Notes: generated by a model from the letters alone, not told the origin. A DNA stretch of 64,000 nt from Streptomyces poonensis (GCF_014650915.1 NZ_BMVW01000005.1:310001-374000); one strand, 5' to 3'; positions 50,589 through 59,470 are shown, counted from the first letter of the stretch. Made by a program: numbers and translations.

Positions 50589-51826
50589 GCACGGACGTGA
50601 CCGCCAAGACGCCGGCCCCGGCGCCGCCCGGCAAGGGCGGCGCGGCGAGCGGAGGCCTGCTGAACCTGGTGCTGGACGGCATGCGCCGCAACATGCGGCA
50701 GTACGGCATGCTGATCGCCCTCGGGCTGATCGTGGTGCTGTTCGCCGTCTGGACCGAAGGCGACCTGCTGCTGCCGCGCAACGTCTCCAACCTGGTGCTG
50801 CAGAACAGCTACATCCTGATCCTCGCGATCGGCATGATGCTGGTCATCATCGCGGGGCACATCGACCTGTCGGTCGGATCGCTCACGGCGTTCGTCGGCT
50901 CGATCGCCGCCGTGTTCATGGTGAAGAACGATCTGCCGTGGCCGCTGGCCGTGCTGCTGTGCCTGGCCGTCGGCGCGGCCGCGGGCGCGGCACAAGGGTT
51001 CTTCATCGCGTATCTCGGCATACCGTCGTTCATCGTGACCCTGGCGGGCATGCTGGTCTTCCGCGGCGCGACCGAGATCTTCCTGGAGGGCCAGACCCTC
51101 GGCCCGTTCCCGGAGGGTCTGCAGAAGGTCGCCAACGGCTTCCTGCCCGAGGTCGGCCCGGAGACGAACTACCACAACCTGACCCTGCTGCTCGGCATCG
51201 CGCTGATCGCTTTCGTGGTGCTCCAGGAGATCCGTGACCGCAAGCGGCAGCGGGAGTTCACCCTCGAGGTGCCGCCCACGAACCTGTTCGTGCTGAAGCT
51301 GGTAGCCATCTCCGCCGCCGTGCTCGTCGTCACGCTGCTGCTGGCCAGCTACAAGGGCGCCCCGATCGTCCTGCTGATCCTCGGCGTGCTGGTCGTCGGC
51401 TTCGGCTACGTCATGCGCAACGCGATCATCGGCCGCCACATCTACGCGATCGGCGGCAACCTGCCCGCGGCCAAGCTGTCGGGTGTGAAGGACAAGAAGG
51501 TCACCTTCCTGGTCTTCCTGAACATGGGCATGCTCGCGGCCCTGGCGGGTCTGGTCTTCGCCGCCCGCTTCAACGCGGCCTCGCCCAAGGCCGGCCTCAA
51601 CTTCGAGCTGGAGGCGATCGCGGCCTCGTTCATCGGCGGCGCGTCGATGAGCGGCGGCGTCGGCACCGTCCTCGGCGCGATCATCGGTGGTCTGGTTCTG
51701 GGCGTGCTGAACAACGGTATGAACCTCGTCGGCATCGGCACCGACTGGCAGCAGGTCATCAAGGGCCTGGTGCTGCTGCTGGCGGTCGGGTTCGACGTGT
51801 GGAACAAGCGCAAGGTCGGTTCGTAA
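50585..51826 (+). CDS. gguB: Sugar ABC transporter permease (GguB)
   Basis: A 413-residue permease of the ribose/xylose type (BPD_transp_2) with about ten helices. It includes ILILAIGMMLVIIAGHIDLS, the conserved AGxIDLSVG stretch of the family, and the late FIGGASMSGGVGTVLGA. A polar loop (RDRKRQREFTLEVPPTN) sits mid-chain. The ATG is inside the ATPase stop. A strong terminator follows, closing the transporter operon. Confidence 0.95.
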   Translation: MSTDVTAKTPAPAPPGKGGAASGGLLNLVLDGMRRNMRQYGMLIALGLIVVLFAVWTEGDLLLPRNVSNLVLQNSYILILAIGMMLVIIAGHIDLSVGSLTAFVGSIAAVFMVKNDLPWPLAVLLCLAVGAAAGAAQGFFIAYLGIPSFIVTLAGMLVFRGATEIFLEGQTLGPFPEGLQKVANGFLPEVGPETNYHNLTLLLGIALIAFVVLQEIRDRKRQREFTLEVPPTNLFVLKLVAISAAVLVVTLLLASYKGAPIVLLILGVLVVGFGYVMRNAIIGRHIYAIGGNLPAAKLSGVKDKKVTFLVFLNMGMLAALAGLVFAARFNAASPKAGLNFELEAIAASFIGGASMSGGVGTVLGAIIGGLVLGVLNNGMNLVGIGTDWQQVIKGLVLLLAVGFDVWNKRKVGS

Positions 51827-51835
51827 GTTTCGGAC

Positions 51836-51863
51836 GAGGGCCCCGCCAGAAGGCGGGGCCCTT
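51836..51863 (+). terminator. Hairpin terminator with T-rich end after gguB
   Basis: Arms 51838-51847 and 51852-51861 pair perfectly over 10 bp around AGAA; two further pairs extend it to 51836-51863. TTCTTCT follows, one of the few U-rich ends in the window. Confidence 0.88.
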
Positions 51864-51888
51864 CTTCTACGCAGGAGAGCCGTAACAG

Positions 51889-53043
51889 ATGGACATGAAC
51901 AGACGCACGGTCATAGCGGGAGCGGCGGCCGCCGGTATCGCGGCGGGCACGATCGGTGCGGCGGGCACGGCCCACGCCGGGGGAGGCAGGAAGCCGGTGA
52001 AGGAACTCTTCGGAAAGCTCGCGGACGGCACCAAGGTGTACCGCTGGTCGCTGGAGAACGGCGGGACGCGGCTGAAGGTCCTCTCCTACGGCGGGGCCGT
52101 GCAGTCCCTGGAGATCCCGGACCGGCGCGGGCGGTACGCGAACGTCTCCCTCGGCTTCGACAACCTCGACGACTACGTCGCGAAGAGCCCCTACTTCGGC
52201 GCCCTGATCGGCCGCTACGGCAACCGCATCGACAAGGGCCGCTTCACCCTCGACGGCACGGCGTACCAGCTCTCCGTCAACGACGGCGAGAACAGCCTGC
52301 ACGGCGGCGCCCAGGGCTTCGACAAGCGCGTGTGGGACGTGGAGCCGTTCACCAAGGGCTCCGACGTCGGCCTCCACCTGCACTACACGAGCGTCGACGG
52401 CGAGATGGGCTACCCGGGCACGCTCAAGGCGAAGGTGACGTACACCCTCACCCGCGCCGGCGACTGGCGCATCGACTACGAGGCCACCACCGACAAGGCC
52501 ACCGTCGTCAACCTCACCAACCACGTCTACTGGAACCTGGCCGGCGAGGGCAGCGGCACGATCGAGGACCACGAGCTGTCGATCGCCGCCTCCCGCTACA
52601 CCCCCGTGAACTCCGGCCTCATCCCCACCGGTGAGCTGGCGAAGGTCGCGGGCACCCCCTTCGACTTCCGCCGCGCCAAGACGGTCGGCGAGGACATCCG
52701 CGTCGCCCACCAGCAGCTGCTGTACGGGCAGGGCTACGACCACAACTGGGTGCTCGACAAGGGCATCACATCCCGTCCCGAGCACGCCGCGACGCTGCGC
52801 GACCCGCGGTCCGGTCGTACGCTGCGCATCGCCACGAACGAGCCCGGCCTGCAGTTCTACTCCGGCAACTTCCAGGACGGCACCCTGGTCGGCTCCGGCG
52901 GCCGCGTCTACCGGCAGGGCGACGCCCTCTGCCTGGAGACGCAGCACTTCCCCGACTCGCCGAACCAGCCGTCGTTCCCGTCGACGGTGCTGCGGCCGGG
53001 TCAGACGTACCGGACGACGACGGTGCACTCGTTCGACGCCTGA
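51889..53043 (+). CDS. Tat-exported aldose 1-epimerase
   Basis: A 384-residue secreted mutarotase. A twin-arginine signal (NRRTVIAGAAAAGIAAG, cleavage near AHA) precedes the mutarotase domain, which contains NSLHGGAQGFDKRVW, NLTNHVYWNLAGEG, a DHNWVL motif and CLETQHFPDSPNQPSFPST (in part). Export would speed conversion of a sugar to the anomer taken up by the ABC transporter just upstream. The AGGAGA site is 11 bases from ATG 51889. It is a paralogue of the gene at 32676. Confidence 0.92.
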   Translation: MDMNRRTVIAGAAAAGIAAGTIGAAGTAHAGGGRKPVKELFGKLADGTKVYRWSLENGGTRLKVLSYGGAVQSLEIPDRRGRYANVSLGFDNLDDYVAKSPYFGALIGRYGNRIDKGRFTLDGTAYQLSVNDGENSLHGGAQGFDKRVWDVEPFTKGSDVGLHLHYTSVDGEMGYPGTLKAKVTYTLTRAGDWRIDYEATTDKATVVNLTNHVYWNLAGEGSGTIEDHELSIAASRYTPVNSGLIPTGELAKVAGTPFDFRRAKTVGEDIRVAHQQLLYGQGYDHNWVLDKGITSRPEHAATLRDPRSGRTLRIATNEPGLQFYSGNFQDGTLVGSGGRVYRQGDALCLETQHFPDSPNQPSFPSTVLRPGQTYRTTTVHSFDA

Positions 53044-53195
53044 CAGCACCATCACGCCGGACACGTTTTCTTCACAACAGTTGAACGGCGTCACGTCGGC
53101 CTCCGTATGCAAGGGCGGCCCGTGCTCCCCCGCACGGGCCGTCCAGGCACGACGGGCCCGGTTCCCCCCACCGGGTCCGCCCACACGGAGGTCCC

Positions 53196-54767
53196 ATGGC
53201 CGGCAACGTCACCTCGCTGTTCCGCGGCACCGCAGCGCACAGCCCGTCGATGGCGGCGCTGACGCGCGAGGGGGGCGAGGGCGCCGGGCCGGTCGACTTC
53301 TGCATCCCGTGCAACCCGTACTTCCCCACCCCGGCCATGTTCGACGAGCTGGCCGGCCGGCTGCGCGAGATCATCACGTACTACCCGAGCAGCGCCGACA
53401 CGATCACGGCCGAGCTCTGCAACCTCCTCCAGCTGCCGCCGCAGTGCGTGGCGATGGGCAACGGCTCGACCGAGCTGATCACCTGGATCGACCATCTCCT
53501 CGTCCGGGAGTCCCTCGCCGTCGCCGTCCCCACCTTCGGCCGCTGGACCGACCAGCCGATGGAGACCGGCAAGCGCGTCGACATGTTCCCGCTCCAGGAG
53601 TCCAGCGGCTTCGCCCTGGACCTCGCGCAGTACGCCGAGTTCATCCGCGCCCGCGGCACCCGCGTCGCCGTGCTCTGCAACCCGAACAACCCCGACGGCG
53701 GCTTTCTGCACCGGCACGCGGTGGTGCAGTTCATGGACGCGATGGCCGACCTGGACCTGGTCGTCGTCGACGAGTCGTTCCTGGAGTTCGCCGACGCCGA
53801 GGCCGAGCCGAGCGTCGTCAAGGAGGCGGTGATGCGCCCCAACGTCATCGTGCTGCGCAGCCTCGGCAAGAACTTCGGCCTGCACGGCATACGGTTCGGT
53901 TACCTGGTGGCGAACCCCGCGCTCGCCGGGAAGATCCGCTCGATGCTGCCGAAGTGGAACCTCAACTCCTTCGCGGAGACCGTGGTGTTCATGCTCAAGG
54001 AACACGGCGCCGAGTACCTGGAGAGCCTGCACCAGGTGCGCCGGGACCGCCTCGACATGGCCCGCCGGCTCTCCGCGCTGCCCGGTCTGACGGTCTACCC
54101 GTCCCAGGGCAACTTCCTCTTCGTGCGCCTGCCCGTGGGCGCCGAGGGCACGGTGGTCCGCGACCGGCTGCTCACCGAGCACCGCGTCCTGGTCCGCGAG
54201 TGCGGCAACAAGATCGGCTCGTCCAGTCGCTTCCTGCGGCTCGTCGTCCGGCCCGAGGTGGACGTGCGACGCCTGGTGTCCGGCCTGGAGTCGGTGCTGT
54301 ACGGGACCGGGAGGGGAGCCGTCGTACCCGAGCCTGCCACCGGGACCGGCTACAGCTCGGGTACGGCGGCCGTGGACCGGCTGATGAGCGGGACGAACGG
54401 CGCGGGCGCCCAGGGCCTCGCCGCGCAGGCCGCGTCACTGCCGGCACCCGGGCCCCTGCCGTCGGTGCCCATGCCCGCGCCCGTACCCGCGCCACCCGTA
54501 CCCGCGCCACCCGTACCCGCGCCACCCGTACCCGCGCCGCCGGTGCCCGTGCCCGCGCCTGTCGCCGTACCCGCGGCCGCGATGCCGGGCATGTCACCCG
54601 CCGCGGCCGCCGGCCTCACCCCGGCCGCCCAGACGGGCATGCCCGGCATGGCCGCCGCGGCCGCGAACCGCCGCGCGACGGGAGCCGCCCAGGGCCTCAC
54701 GGCCGCCCAGGTCCGCGGCCGCACCCAGCCGGAGCCGGTGGGGTGGCCGCAGGCCGGGTCGCTATGA
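53196..54767 (+). CDS. HisC-like aminotransferase with Pro/Ala repeat tail
   Basis: A 523-residue fold-type I PLP enzyme. The first 365 residues are a histidinol-phosphate-aminotransferase-like domain. It has MGNGSTELITW, CNPNNPDGGFL, VVVDESFLEFAD, the Schiff-base Lys K225 in LRSLGKNFGLHGIRFGY and a C-terminal RECGNKIGSSSRFLR. The remaining 155 residues are Pro/Ala/Gly/Met-rich without fold, including PVPAP repeats from a 15-bp DNA repeat (54481-54540). The true substrate is unknown; it is not next to other his genes. The ATG at 53196 lacks a clean ribosome site. Confidence 0.85.
   Translation: MAGNVTSLFRGTAAHSPSMAALTREGGEGAGPVDFCIPCNPYFPTPAMFDELAGRLREIITYYPSSADTITAELCNLLQLPPQCVAMGNGSTELITWIDHLLVRESLAVAVPTFGRWTDQPMETGKRVDMFPLQESSGFALDLAQYAEFIRARGTRVAVLCNPNNPDGGFLHRHAVVQFMDAMADLDLVVVDESFLEFADAEAEPSVVKEAVMRPNVIVLRSLGKNFGLHGIRFGYLVANPALAGKIRSMLPKWNLNSFAETVVFMLKEHGAEYLESLHQVRRDRLDMARRLSALPGLTVYPSQGNFLFVRLPVGAEGTVVRDRLLTEHRVLVRECGNKIGSSSRFLRLVVRPEVDVRRLVSGLESVLYGTGRGAVVPEPATGTGYSSGTAAVDRLMSGTNGAGAQGLAAQAASLPAPGPLPSVPMPAPVPAPPVPAPPVPAPPVPAPPVPVPAPVAVPAAAMPGMSPAAAAGLTPAAQTGMPGMAAAAANRRATGAAQGLTAAQVRGRTQPEPVGWPQAGSL
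54481..54540 (+). repeat. Four 15-bp tandem repeats in the aminotransferase tail
   Basis: The unit CCGTACCCGCGCCAC occurs at 54481, 54496 and 54511, and with two changes at 54526. Each unit encodes five residues (PVPAP-type), so copy-number change would keep the frame and alter tail length. Confidence 0.85.
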
Positions 54768-54788
54768 GGGGGAGTTTCGCGGTAGCCG

Positions 54789-56225
54789 TCACACGGCCCG
54801 CAGCGCCCACTGCTGACACGCGTTGTTCAGCCACGACCACTGCCGTACGTCGGTCCCGTCGGCCGTGCCGCAGTCCGCGACGTCCGCGACCTTCCCCGTC
54901 GCCTGGTTGACGATCCGCACGTATCCGCTGTCCGTCGCCACGAACCGGAACCGCTGGCACGTGTTGTTCAGCCACGACCACTGCCGCAGATCCGCACCGT
55001 CCGCCGCCGAACAGTCGGCGGTGTCCAGCACCTTGCCCGTGGCCACGTTCACCAGCCGGTGCGTGTCGTCGCCTAGGTCCTCCAGACGCCACCGCTGGGG
55101 GTTCGCGCCGTTGCAGGCCCACTGCCGGACGTTCGTCCCGTCCGCGGTCGCCCCGTTCTCGACGTCCAGGCACTTCCCGCTGTTGCGGTTGACGACCGTG
55201 TACGTGGTGGACGCGGTGGACGGCTCCCCCGAGGGACCGTTCTGGGCCGCGCCCAACCGCACCGGCATACCGAAGTTCGGCGTGCCGTCCGAGTTCCAGC
55301 TGAACTTCTGGGCGCGTGTGGTGCGCCCGTTGTCGCAGCCGTCACTCGCGCTGTCGTTGGCGTGGTACACGATCCAGCTCTCACTGCCGTCCGGCGAGGT
55401 GAAGAAGCCGTTGTGCCCGGGCCCGTAGACGCCGTTCGCGTCACTGCGCTGGAAGACGGGCGTGGACTTCTTCGTCCAGGAGGAGGCGGAGAGCGGGTTG
55501 GAGCCGGTGAGCTCCAGCTGCCCGAGCTTGTAGTCCGGGGTCCAGCACCCGCTCGCCGAGTAGATCAGGAACGTCCGGCCGTTCCGCTGGAGCACCTCCG
55601 CGCCCTCGTTGACGGTCCCGCCCTGCCGCTCCCAGTCGTACGTCGGCGTGGAGATCGTCGAGAAGGACCCACTGACCGTGTACGGGTTGGACATCGGCGC
55701 GATGACGAGGTTCTGCGTCCCGCCGCCGCTCGCGCTGCCCAGCAGGTACAGGCGCCCGCCCACGTTCAGCACGCTCGCGTCCAGCATCCAGGAACTGTTG
55801 AGCGTGGACTTGAAGGTGTACGGGCCCATGGGGTCGGAGCCCGCGCTCTCCAGGACGTGGCTGCGCTGGGTGGGGTTGTAGTCGGAGACGTTCTGCCCGG
55901 CCGTGAAGTACAGGTACCAGCGGCCGTTCAGGAAGTGCAGCTCGGGCGCCCAGATGTTGCAGCACCGCGAGGCCGCGTCACCCTTCCACACCTGCACGCT
56001 GGGTGCGGTGGCGAGCCCGGCCAGCGTGGTCGACTTGCGCATGGTGATGACGTCGGTCCAGCTCGTCGTCACCATGTAGTAGCTGCCGTCGTGGTACGAG
56101 ATCCAGGGGTCGGCGCCCTTCACCGACTTGACCGGGTTCGTGAACGAGGCCGCGCTCGCGGACGGCTGGCCCAGGGAGAGGGCGAGGAGCAGCGCGGCCA
56201 GCAGGGTCAGTACGCGACGGGCCAT
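54789..56225 (-). CDS. Secreted GH43 arabinan-active enzyme with ricin-type CBM
   Basis: A 478-residue exported enzyme. The signal peptide LTLLAALLLALSLGQPSASA precedes a five-bladed GH43 propeller. Its catalytic acids are Asp in KGADPWISY, Asp in SSWMLDASVL and Glu in VNEGAEVLQ. From about residue 350 a ricin-type CBM13 follows, with three repeats containing GKCLDVE, GKVLDTAD and GKVADVAD plus QRW/QRF/QQW ends. This type acts as an exo-arabinanase or arabinofuranosidase. The ATG 56223-56225 overlaps the upstream endo-arabinanase by 19 bp, with GGAG inside that gene, so the two are coupled. Confidence 0.9.
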   Translation of the reverse strand: MARRVLTLLAALLLALSLGQPSASAASFTNPVKSVKGADPWISYHDGSYYMVTTSWTDVITMRKSTTLAGLATAPSVQVWKGDAASRCCNIWAPELHFLNGRWYLYFTAGQNVSDYNPTQRSHVLESAGSDPMGPYTFKSTLNSSWMLDASVLNVGGRLYLLGSASGGGTQNLVIAPMSNPYTVSGSFSTISTPTYDWERQGGTVNEGAEVLQRNGRTFLIYSASGCWTPDYKLGQLELTGSNPLSASSWTKKSTPVFQRSDANGVYGPGHNGFFTSPDGSESWIVYHANDSASDGCDNGRTTRAQKFSWNSDGTPNFGMPVRLGAAQNGPSGEPSTASTTYTVVNRNSGKCLDVENGATADGTNVRQWACNGANPQRWRLEDLGDDTHRLVNVATGKVLDTADCSAADGADLRQWSWLNNTCQRFRFVATDSGYVRIVNQATGKVADVADCGTADGTDVRQWSWLNNACQQWALRAV

Positions 56226-57226
56226 CCGCTGCTCCAGTTCAGGAGGTTGACACCGAGCTTGGGCGTGCCGTTGTCGTTGCCGTCGTAGTAGTGGTAGACG
56301 ATCAGGTCGCCGTCGACGTCCTTGAGGATCGACTGGCCGCCGGGACCGATGACCCTGCCGTGGGACTCCAGCACCGGGGTGCCGCCGTTGTCGGTCATCG
56401 CGACACCGTTCTTGTCGTGGTACGGCCCGGTGACGGAGGTGGCGCGGCCGACCTTGACCTTGTACGTGGAGCTGGTGCCGGCGCAGCAGGTGTCGTACGA
56501 GGCGAAGAGGTAGTAGTAGCCGTTGCGCTTGACGATGTAGGGGGCCTCCACCGCCTTGGTGCCGGTCGGGCGGGACGCCAGCGAGTAGCGCGTGGTGTTG
56601 GACGAGAGCTGCTTGCCGGTGGACGGGTTGATCTGGATCATCTTGATCCCGCTCCACCAGCTGCCGAAGGACAGCCACCACTTGCCGTCGTCGTCGACGA
56701 AGAGGTTCGGGTCGATGGCGTTGTAGTCGGTGGACGAGCTGGAGGTGTACACGACGCCGTAGTCCGTCCAGCTCCCCGGCTGCCCGGTCGTCGAACCGGC
56801 CAGCCCGATGGCCGACTTCTGCGAGCCGAACGACGACACGGAGTAGTACATGAGGTACTTGCCGCCGTGGTACGAGATGTCCGGCGCCCAGGCCTCCGGC
56901 ACGGACGAGTACGTCGACCACCAGCTCGGCCGCGTCGAGAAGGCGTCCGCGCCCGCGCTGAACGCGATCCGGTTGGTGGACGACTTGCTCGAGATACCGC
57001 CGCCGGTGGCGTACAGCAGGTACTGGCCGGAGGAGGTGCGGATCATCGTGGGGTCGTGGACGACCGTCGATCCGGTGACGGTACCGGGGTTCGGGTACGC
57101 GCTCGCCGTACCGGGGACGAGGGCGAGCAGAACGGCCGCGGGGACGGCGAGGAGAGCGGTTCTCCGGGACGAGCGGGATGAGCGGGGCCCGCGGGACGTG
57201 CGGGAGGTGAGGGATGTGCGGCTCAC
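56207..57226 (-). CDS. Secreted endo-alpha-1,5-L-arabinanase (GH43)
   Basis: A 339-residue exported glycanase. The Ser/Arg-rich start and signal (RTALLAVPAAVLLALVPGTA) precede a GH43 propeller. The catalytic residues are Asp in VVHDPTMI, Asp in DYNAIDPNLF and Glu in KAVEAPYIV. The CCAGTSSTYKVKVGR segment is typical of endo-arabinanases. It would cut arabinan backbones to oligomers. GTG 57224-57226 has AGGAGG six bases upstream. It is the first gene of a two-gene operon with the GH43-ricin protein. A LacI-type palindrome lies 92 bp upstream. Confidence 0.93.
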   Translation of the reverse strand: MSRTSLTSRTSRGPRSSRSSRRTALLAVPAAVLLALVPGTASAYPNPGTVTGSTVVHDPTMIRTSSGQYLLYATGGGISSKSSTNRIAFSAGADAFSTRPSWWSTYSSVPEAWAPDISYHGGKYLMYYSVSSFGSQKSAIGLAGSTTGQPGSWTDYGVVYTSSSSTDYNAIDPNLFVDDDGKWWLSFGSWWSGIKMIQINPSTGKQLSSNTTRYSLASRPTGTKAVEAPYIVKRNGYYYLFASYDTCCAGTSSTYKVKVGRATSVTGPYHDKNGVAMTDNGGTPVLESHGRVIGPGGQSILKDVDGDLIVYHYYDGNDNGTPKLGVNLLNWSSGWPVAY

Positions 57227-57523
57227 GCGGAACCTCCTGGGGAGGATGGGGAGTTCGTCCGGGATATCGAACGGTGGCCGTTCTGTCGGACGTTTGCGTG
57301 CCCCGCAACGTAGAGTCGAAGCGCTTCCGCGTCAACGCTTCTCACATACGTAACTCCGCGCCCTGTCCGTCGACTTCACCCCGATCACCACCTTGACCAC
57401 CACACCGGGCAACAACCGCCCGGAAGGATTCGTTCAGTGATCGCGATCGCACAATTCCGGCCTTACTTCATCCCCACGCGATCCTTCGGTTACGGATCGG
57501 CCGGACCCGGATAGCGTGGATAT
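57227..57523. other. 297-bp divergent control region
   Basis: Between the arabinanase start and the ATPase start at 57524. It contains the palindrome at 57318-57327 and the -10 TAGCGT (57512-57517) of the rightward gene. There is nothing else I can support. Confidence 0.5.
57318..57327. promoter_or_regulatory. LacI-type palindrome upstream of the arabinanase
   Basis: GAAGCGCTTC is a perfect 10-bp palindrome with central CG, the core shared by LacI-family operators of Streptomyces sugar operons. A second half-like AACGCTTC lies a few bases on (57334-57341). It is 92 bp before the arabinanase start. Confidence 0.55.
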
Positions 57524-57934
57524 ATGCGGCTGAGCGGCCTAGAGGGTCCCGAAACGGTCTTGTTGAAACGGCACTTCACCGAAGCGAACGTGTCCGTCCT
57601 GCGCGCCATGGTCGAGGACAGGGCTGCCGCCGAGGGACTGGCCGGAGTGCGTCTGGGCGAGTTCACCCTGGCCATCAGCGAGATCGCCGACAACGCGATC
57701 GAGCACGCGGGCGGCCGCGGCCATCTGGAGCTGCGGCGCCGGGCGGACGAGCTGGAGTGCCGGATCACCGACAACGGCCCCGGCTTCACGCCCGCGATCC
57801 CCGAACTCCTCCCCGGCCTCGACGACAGCCGCTCCGGCCGCGGTCTCTGGCTCGCCCATCTGGTCACCGACCGGCTCACCATCGCGGCGGGCACGTCGGG
57901 AGCCGCGGTGACCCTGGCGATGCGCCTGCACTGA
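57524..57934 (+). CDS. RsbW-like ATP-binding anti-sigma-type protein
   Basis: A 136-residue GHKL ATPase. The N box is TLAISEIADNAIEHAGG and the glycine motifs are ITDNGPGF and SGRGLWLAHL. Such proteins bind and release partner switching factors or sigma factors in Streptomyces. ATG 57524 lies six bases after TAGCGT and lacks a ribosome site, so a leaderless mRNA is expected. No sigma or antagonist gene is adjacent, so its partner is elsewhere. It converges on the TauE gene 18 bp downstream. Confidence 0.88.
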   Translation: MRLSGLEGPETVLLKRHFTEANVSVLRAMVEDRAAAEGLAGVRLGEFTLAISEIADNAIEHAGGRGHLELRRRADELECRITDNGPGFTPAIPELLPGLDDSRSGRGLWLAHLVTDRLTIAAGTSGAAVTLAMRLH

Positions 57935-57952
57935 GCGGTCCCCGACCGGTGC

Positions 57953-58861
57953 TCAGACCGCCGCGGGCTGCGGCTCCTCGGCCGCCGGCCGCTCCGCCTT
58001 CTCCCTGAGGTGGGCCCGGATCGAGTACGTGAGCGCGGCGGCCCACAGCGCGCACAGCAGGACGTACACGGCCGTGGTGAGCGCGCCCGGCGCGTCGATC
58101 CAGTCGCTGCCGAGCAGCGTACGGACGTTGGTGAGGACGATGACGCCGCCGACCGCCGAGCCGAGGACGCGCGGCGGGACCAGCCGCACCAGCCAGGCCG
58201 CGACCGGCGCCGCGATCATCCCGCCCAGCAGGAAGGCCAGCACCCACACGAAGTCGATGCCCTGCGAGCCGAGCGAGAACAGGAAGCCGAGGCCGGCGGC
58301 GATCGCGACCAGGAACTCGCTGGTGTCGATCGACCCGATCACCTTGCGCGGCTCCATCCGCCCGCTGGCCAGCAGCGCGGGCGTACCGACCGGCCCCCAG
58401 CCGCCCCCGCCGGTCGCGTCCAGGAACCCGGCGACCAGCCCGAGCGGCGACAGGAACCGTTTCCGCAGCGGCTTGCCCACCTTGTCCTTCGGCAGCCCGC
58501 GCAGGGTGAAGCGGGACATGACGTACACGCCGAGGCCGAGCAGGATCAGCGACATCACCGGCTCGGCGACCGCCGTGGAGAGGTTCGACAGCACGGTCGC
58601 GCCCAGGAAGGCACCGAGCGCACCGGGCACGCCGATCTTCGCGACGACCTTCCAGTCCACGTTCCCGAAACGCCAGTGCGCCGCGCCCGACATCAGCGTG
58701 GTGCCGATCTCGGCGAGGTGGACCGTGGCCGACGCGGCGGCCGGGTTGGTGCCCATGGCGAGCAGCAGCGTGGTCGAGGTGACGCCATAGGCCATGCCCA
58801 GGCTGCCGTCCACCAGCTGGGCACCGAGCCCCGCCAACGCGAGCAGTACCAGCGTGCGCAT
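57953..58861 (-). CDS. TauE/SafE-type sulfite/organosulfonate exporter
   Basis: A 302-residue membrane protein with about eight helices in two repeats. Signature stretches are MAYGVTSTTLLLAMGTNPAAASATVHLAEI (in part) and GFLDATGGGGWGPVGTPALL. Family members export sulfite or sulfonate-type anions. ATG 58859-58861 is used; a TTG just before it is an alternative. It is 108 bp downstream of an Rrf2 regulator on the same strand, with a candidate operator between them, which fits sulfur-controlled expression. Confidence 0.9.
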   Translation of the reverse strand: MRTLVLLALAGLGAQLVDGSLGMAYGVTSTTLLLAMGTNPAAASATVHLAEIGTTLMSGAAHWRFGNVDWKVVAKIGVPGALGAFLGATVLSNLSTAVAEPVMSLILLGLGVYVMSRFTLRGLPKDKVGKPLRKRFLSPLGLVAGFLDATGGGGWGPVGTPALLASGRMEPRKVIGSIDTSEFLVAIAAGLGFLFSLGSQGIDFVWVLAFLLGGMIAAPVAAWLVRLVPPRVLGSAVGGVIVLTNVRTLLGSDWIDAPGALTTAVYVLLCALWAAALTYSIRAHLREKAERPAAEEPQPAAV

Positions 58862-58885
58862 CAATCCGTCCCGTCTTCCCTGGTT

Positions 58886-58906
58886 TTCCGACCGGATCAG
58901 TAGGAA
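58886..58906. promoter_or_regulatory. Candidate Rrf2 operator before the TauE gene
   Basis: A 21-bp imperfect palindrome with TTCC (58886-58889) matched by GGAA (58903-58906) and further symmetric bases, directly in the gap before the TauE gene. It fits the length of CymR-like sites; the match is partial. Confidence 0.35.
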
Positions 58907-58969
58907 TTCGCCGGGGCCGACGTTAAGGGCTGAAGCTGTGGAGCAGCTGAGAGCGTTGACGCGAGCGCG

Positions 58970-59428
58970 TCAGGGGTTCTCCCATGACGCCGGTTCCGCC
59001 GCCAGGTCCCGTACGGGCCCGGGAAGGGCGTCCGCCGCGATGTCCGCGAGCGTGACGCCCTCCAGGATCCGCCGCACATTGGCCCGCACCGCGATCCACA
59101 GCGGCAGCAGCGGCGCGGCGGGACCGGTGTACGTGAGCTGGGTGGGCCGCTCACCGCGGACGGACACGATCGGCCCGTCCACGGCGCGGATGACGTCGGC
59201 GACGGTGATGCCGTCGGCGGGCCGGGCCAGCCGGTAGCCGCCGCTGCCGCCGCGCCGGCTGCTGACCAGCCCGCCGCGCCGCAGATCGCCGAGGATCCCC
59301 TCCAGGAACTTGTGCGGGATGTCCTGGGCCAGGGCGACGGCCTCCGCCTTCACCGGGCCGTCGTCCTGCCGCACCGCCAGTTCCAGCATCGCCCGTACCG
59401 CGTAGTCCGCCCGTGCCGAGATCCTCAT
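58970..59428 (-). CDS. Rrf2 family regulator without Fe-S cysteines
   Basis: A 152-residue Rrf2 protein. The winged helix reads ISARADYAVRAMLELAVRQD, ALAQDIPHKFLEGILGDLRR and GLVSSRRGGSGGYRLARP. The chain contains no Cys at all, so it cannot hold the [Fe-S] cluster of IscR or NsrR; it belongs to the CymR/YwnA side that often controls sulfur genes. The neighbouring TauE/SafE exporter supports that. The ATG at 59426-59428 has no clear ribosome site. Confidence 0.9.
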   Translation of the reverse strand: MRISARADYAVRAMLELAVRQDDGPVKAEAVALAQDIPHKFLEGILGDLRRGGLVSSRRGGSGGYRLARPADGITVADVIRAVDGPIVSVRGERPTQLTYTGPAAPLLPLWIAVRANVRRILEGVTLADIAADALPGPVRDLAAEPASWENP

Positions 59429-59470
59429 GGGGTCATTGTGGTCCGTGGCGGACCGGGGCGGTGAACCGGG

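Noticed and set aside
54789..57335. A single 848-residue protein covering both GH43 genes
   Set aside because: The first half is an out-of-frame reading of the endo-arabinanase; the two real genes have separate signal peptides and overlap by 19 bp.
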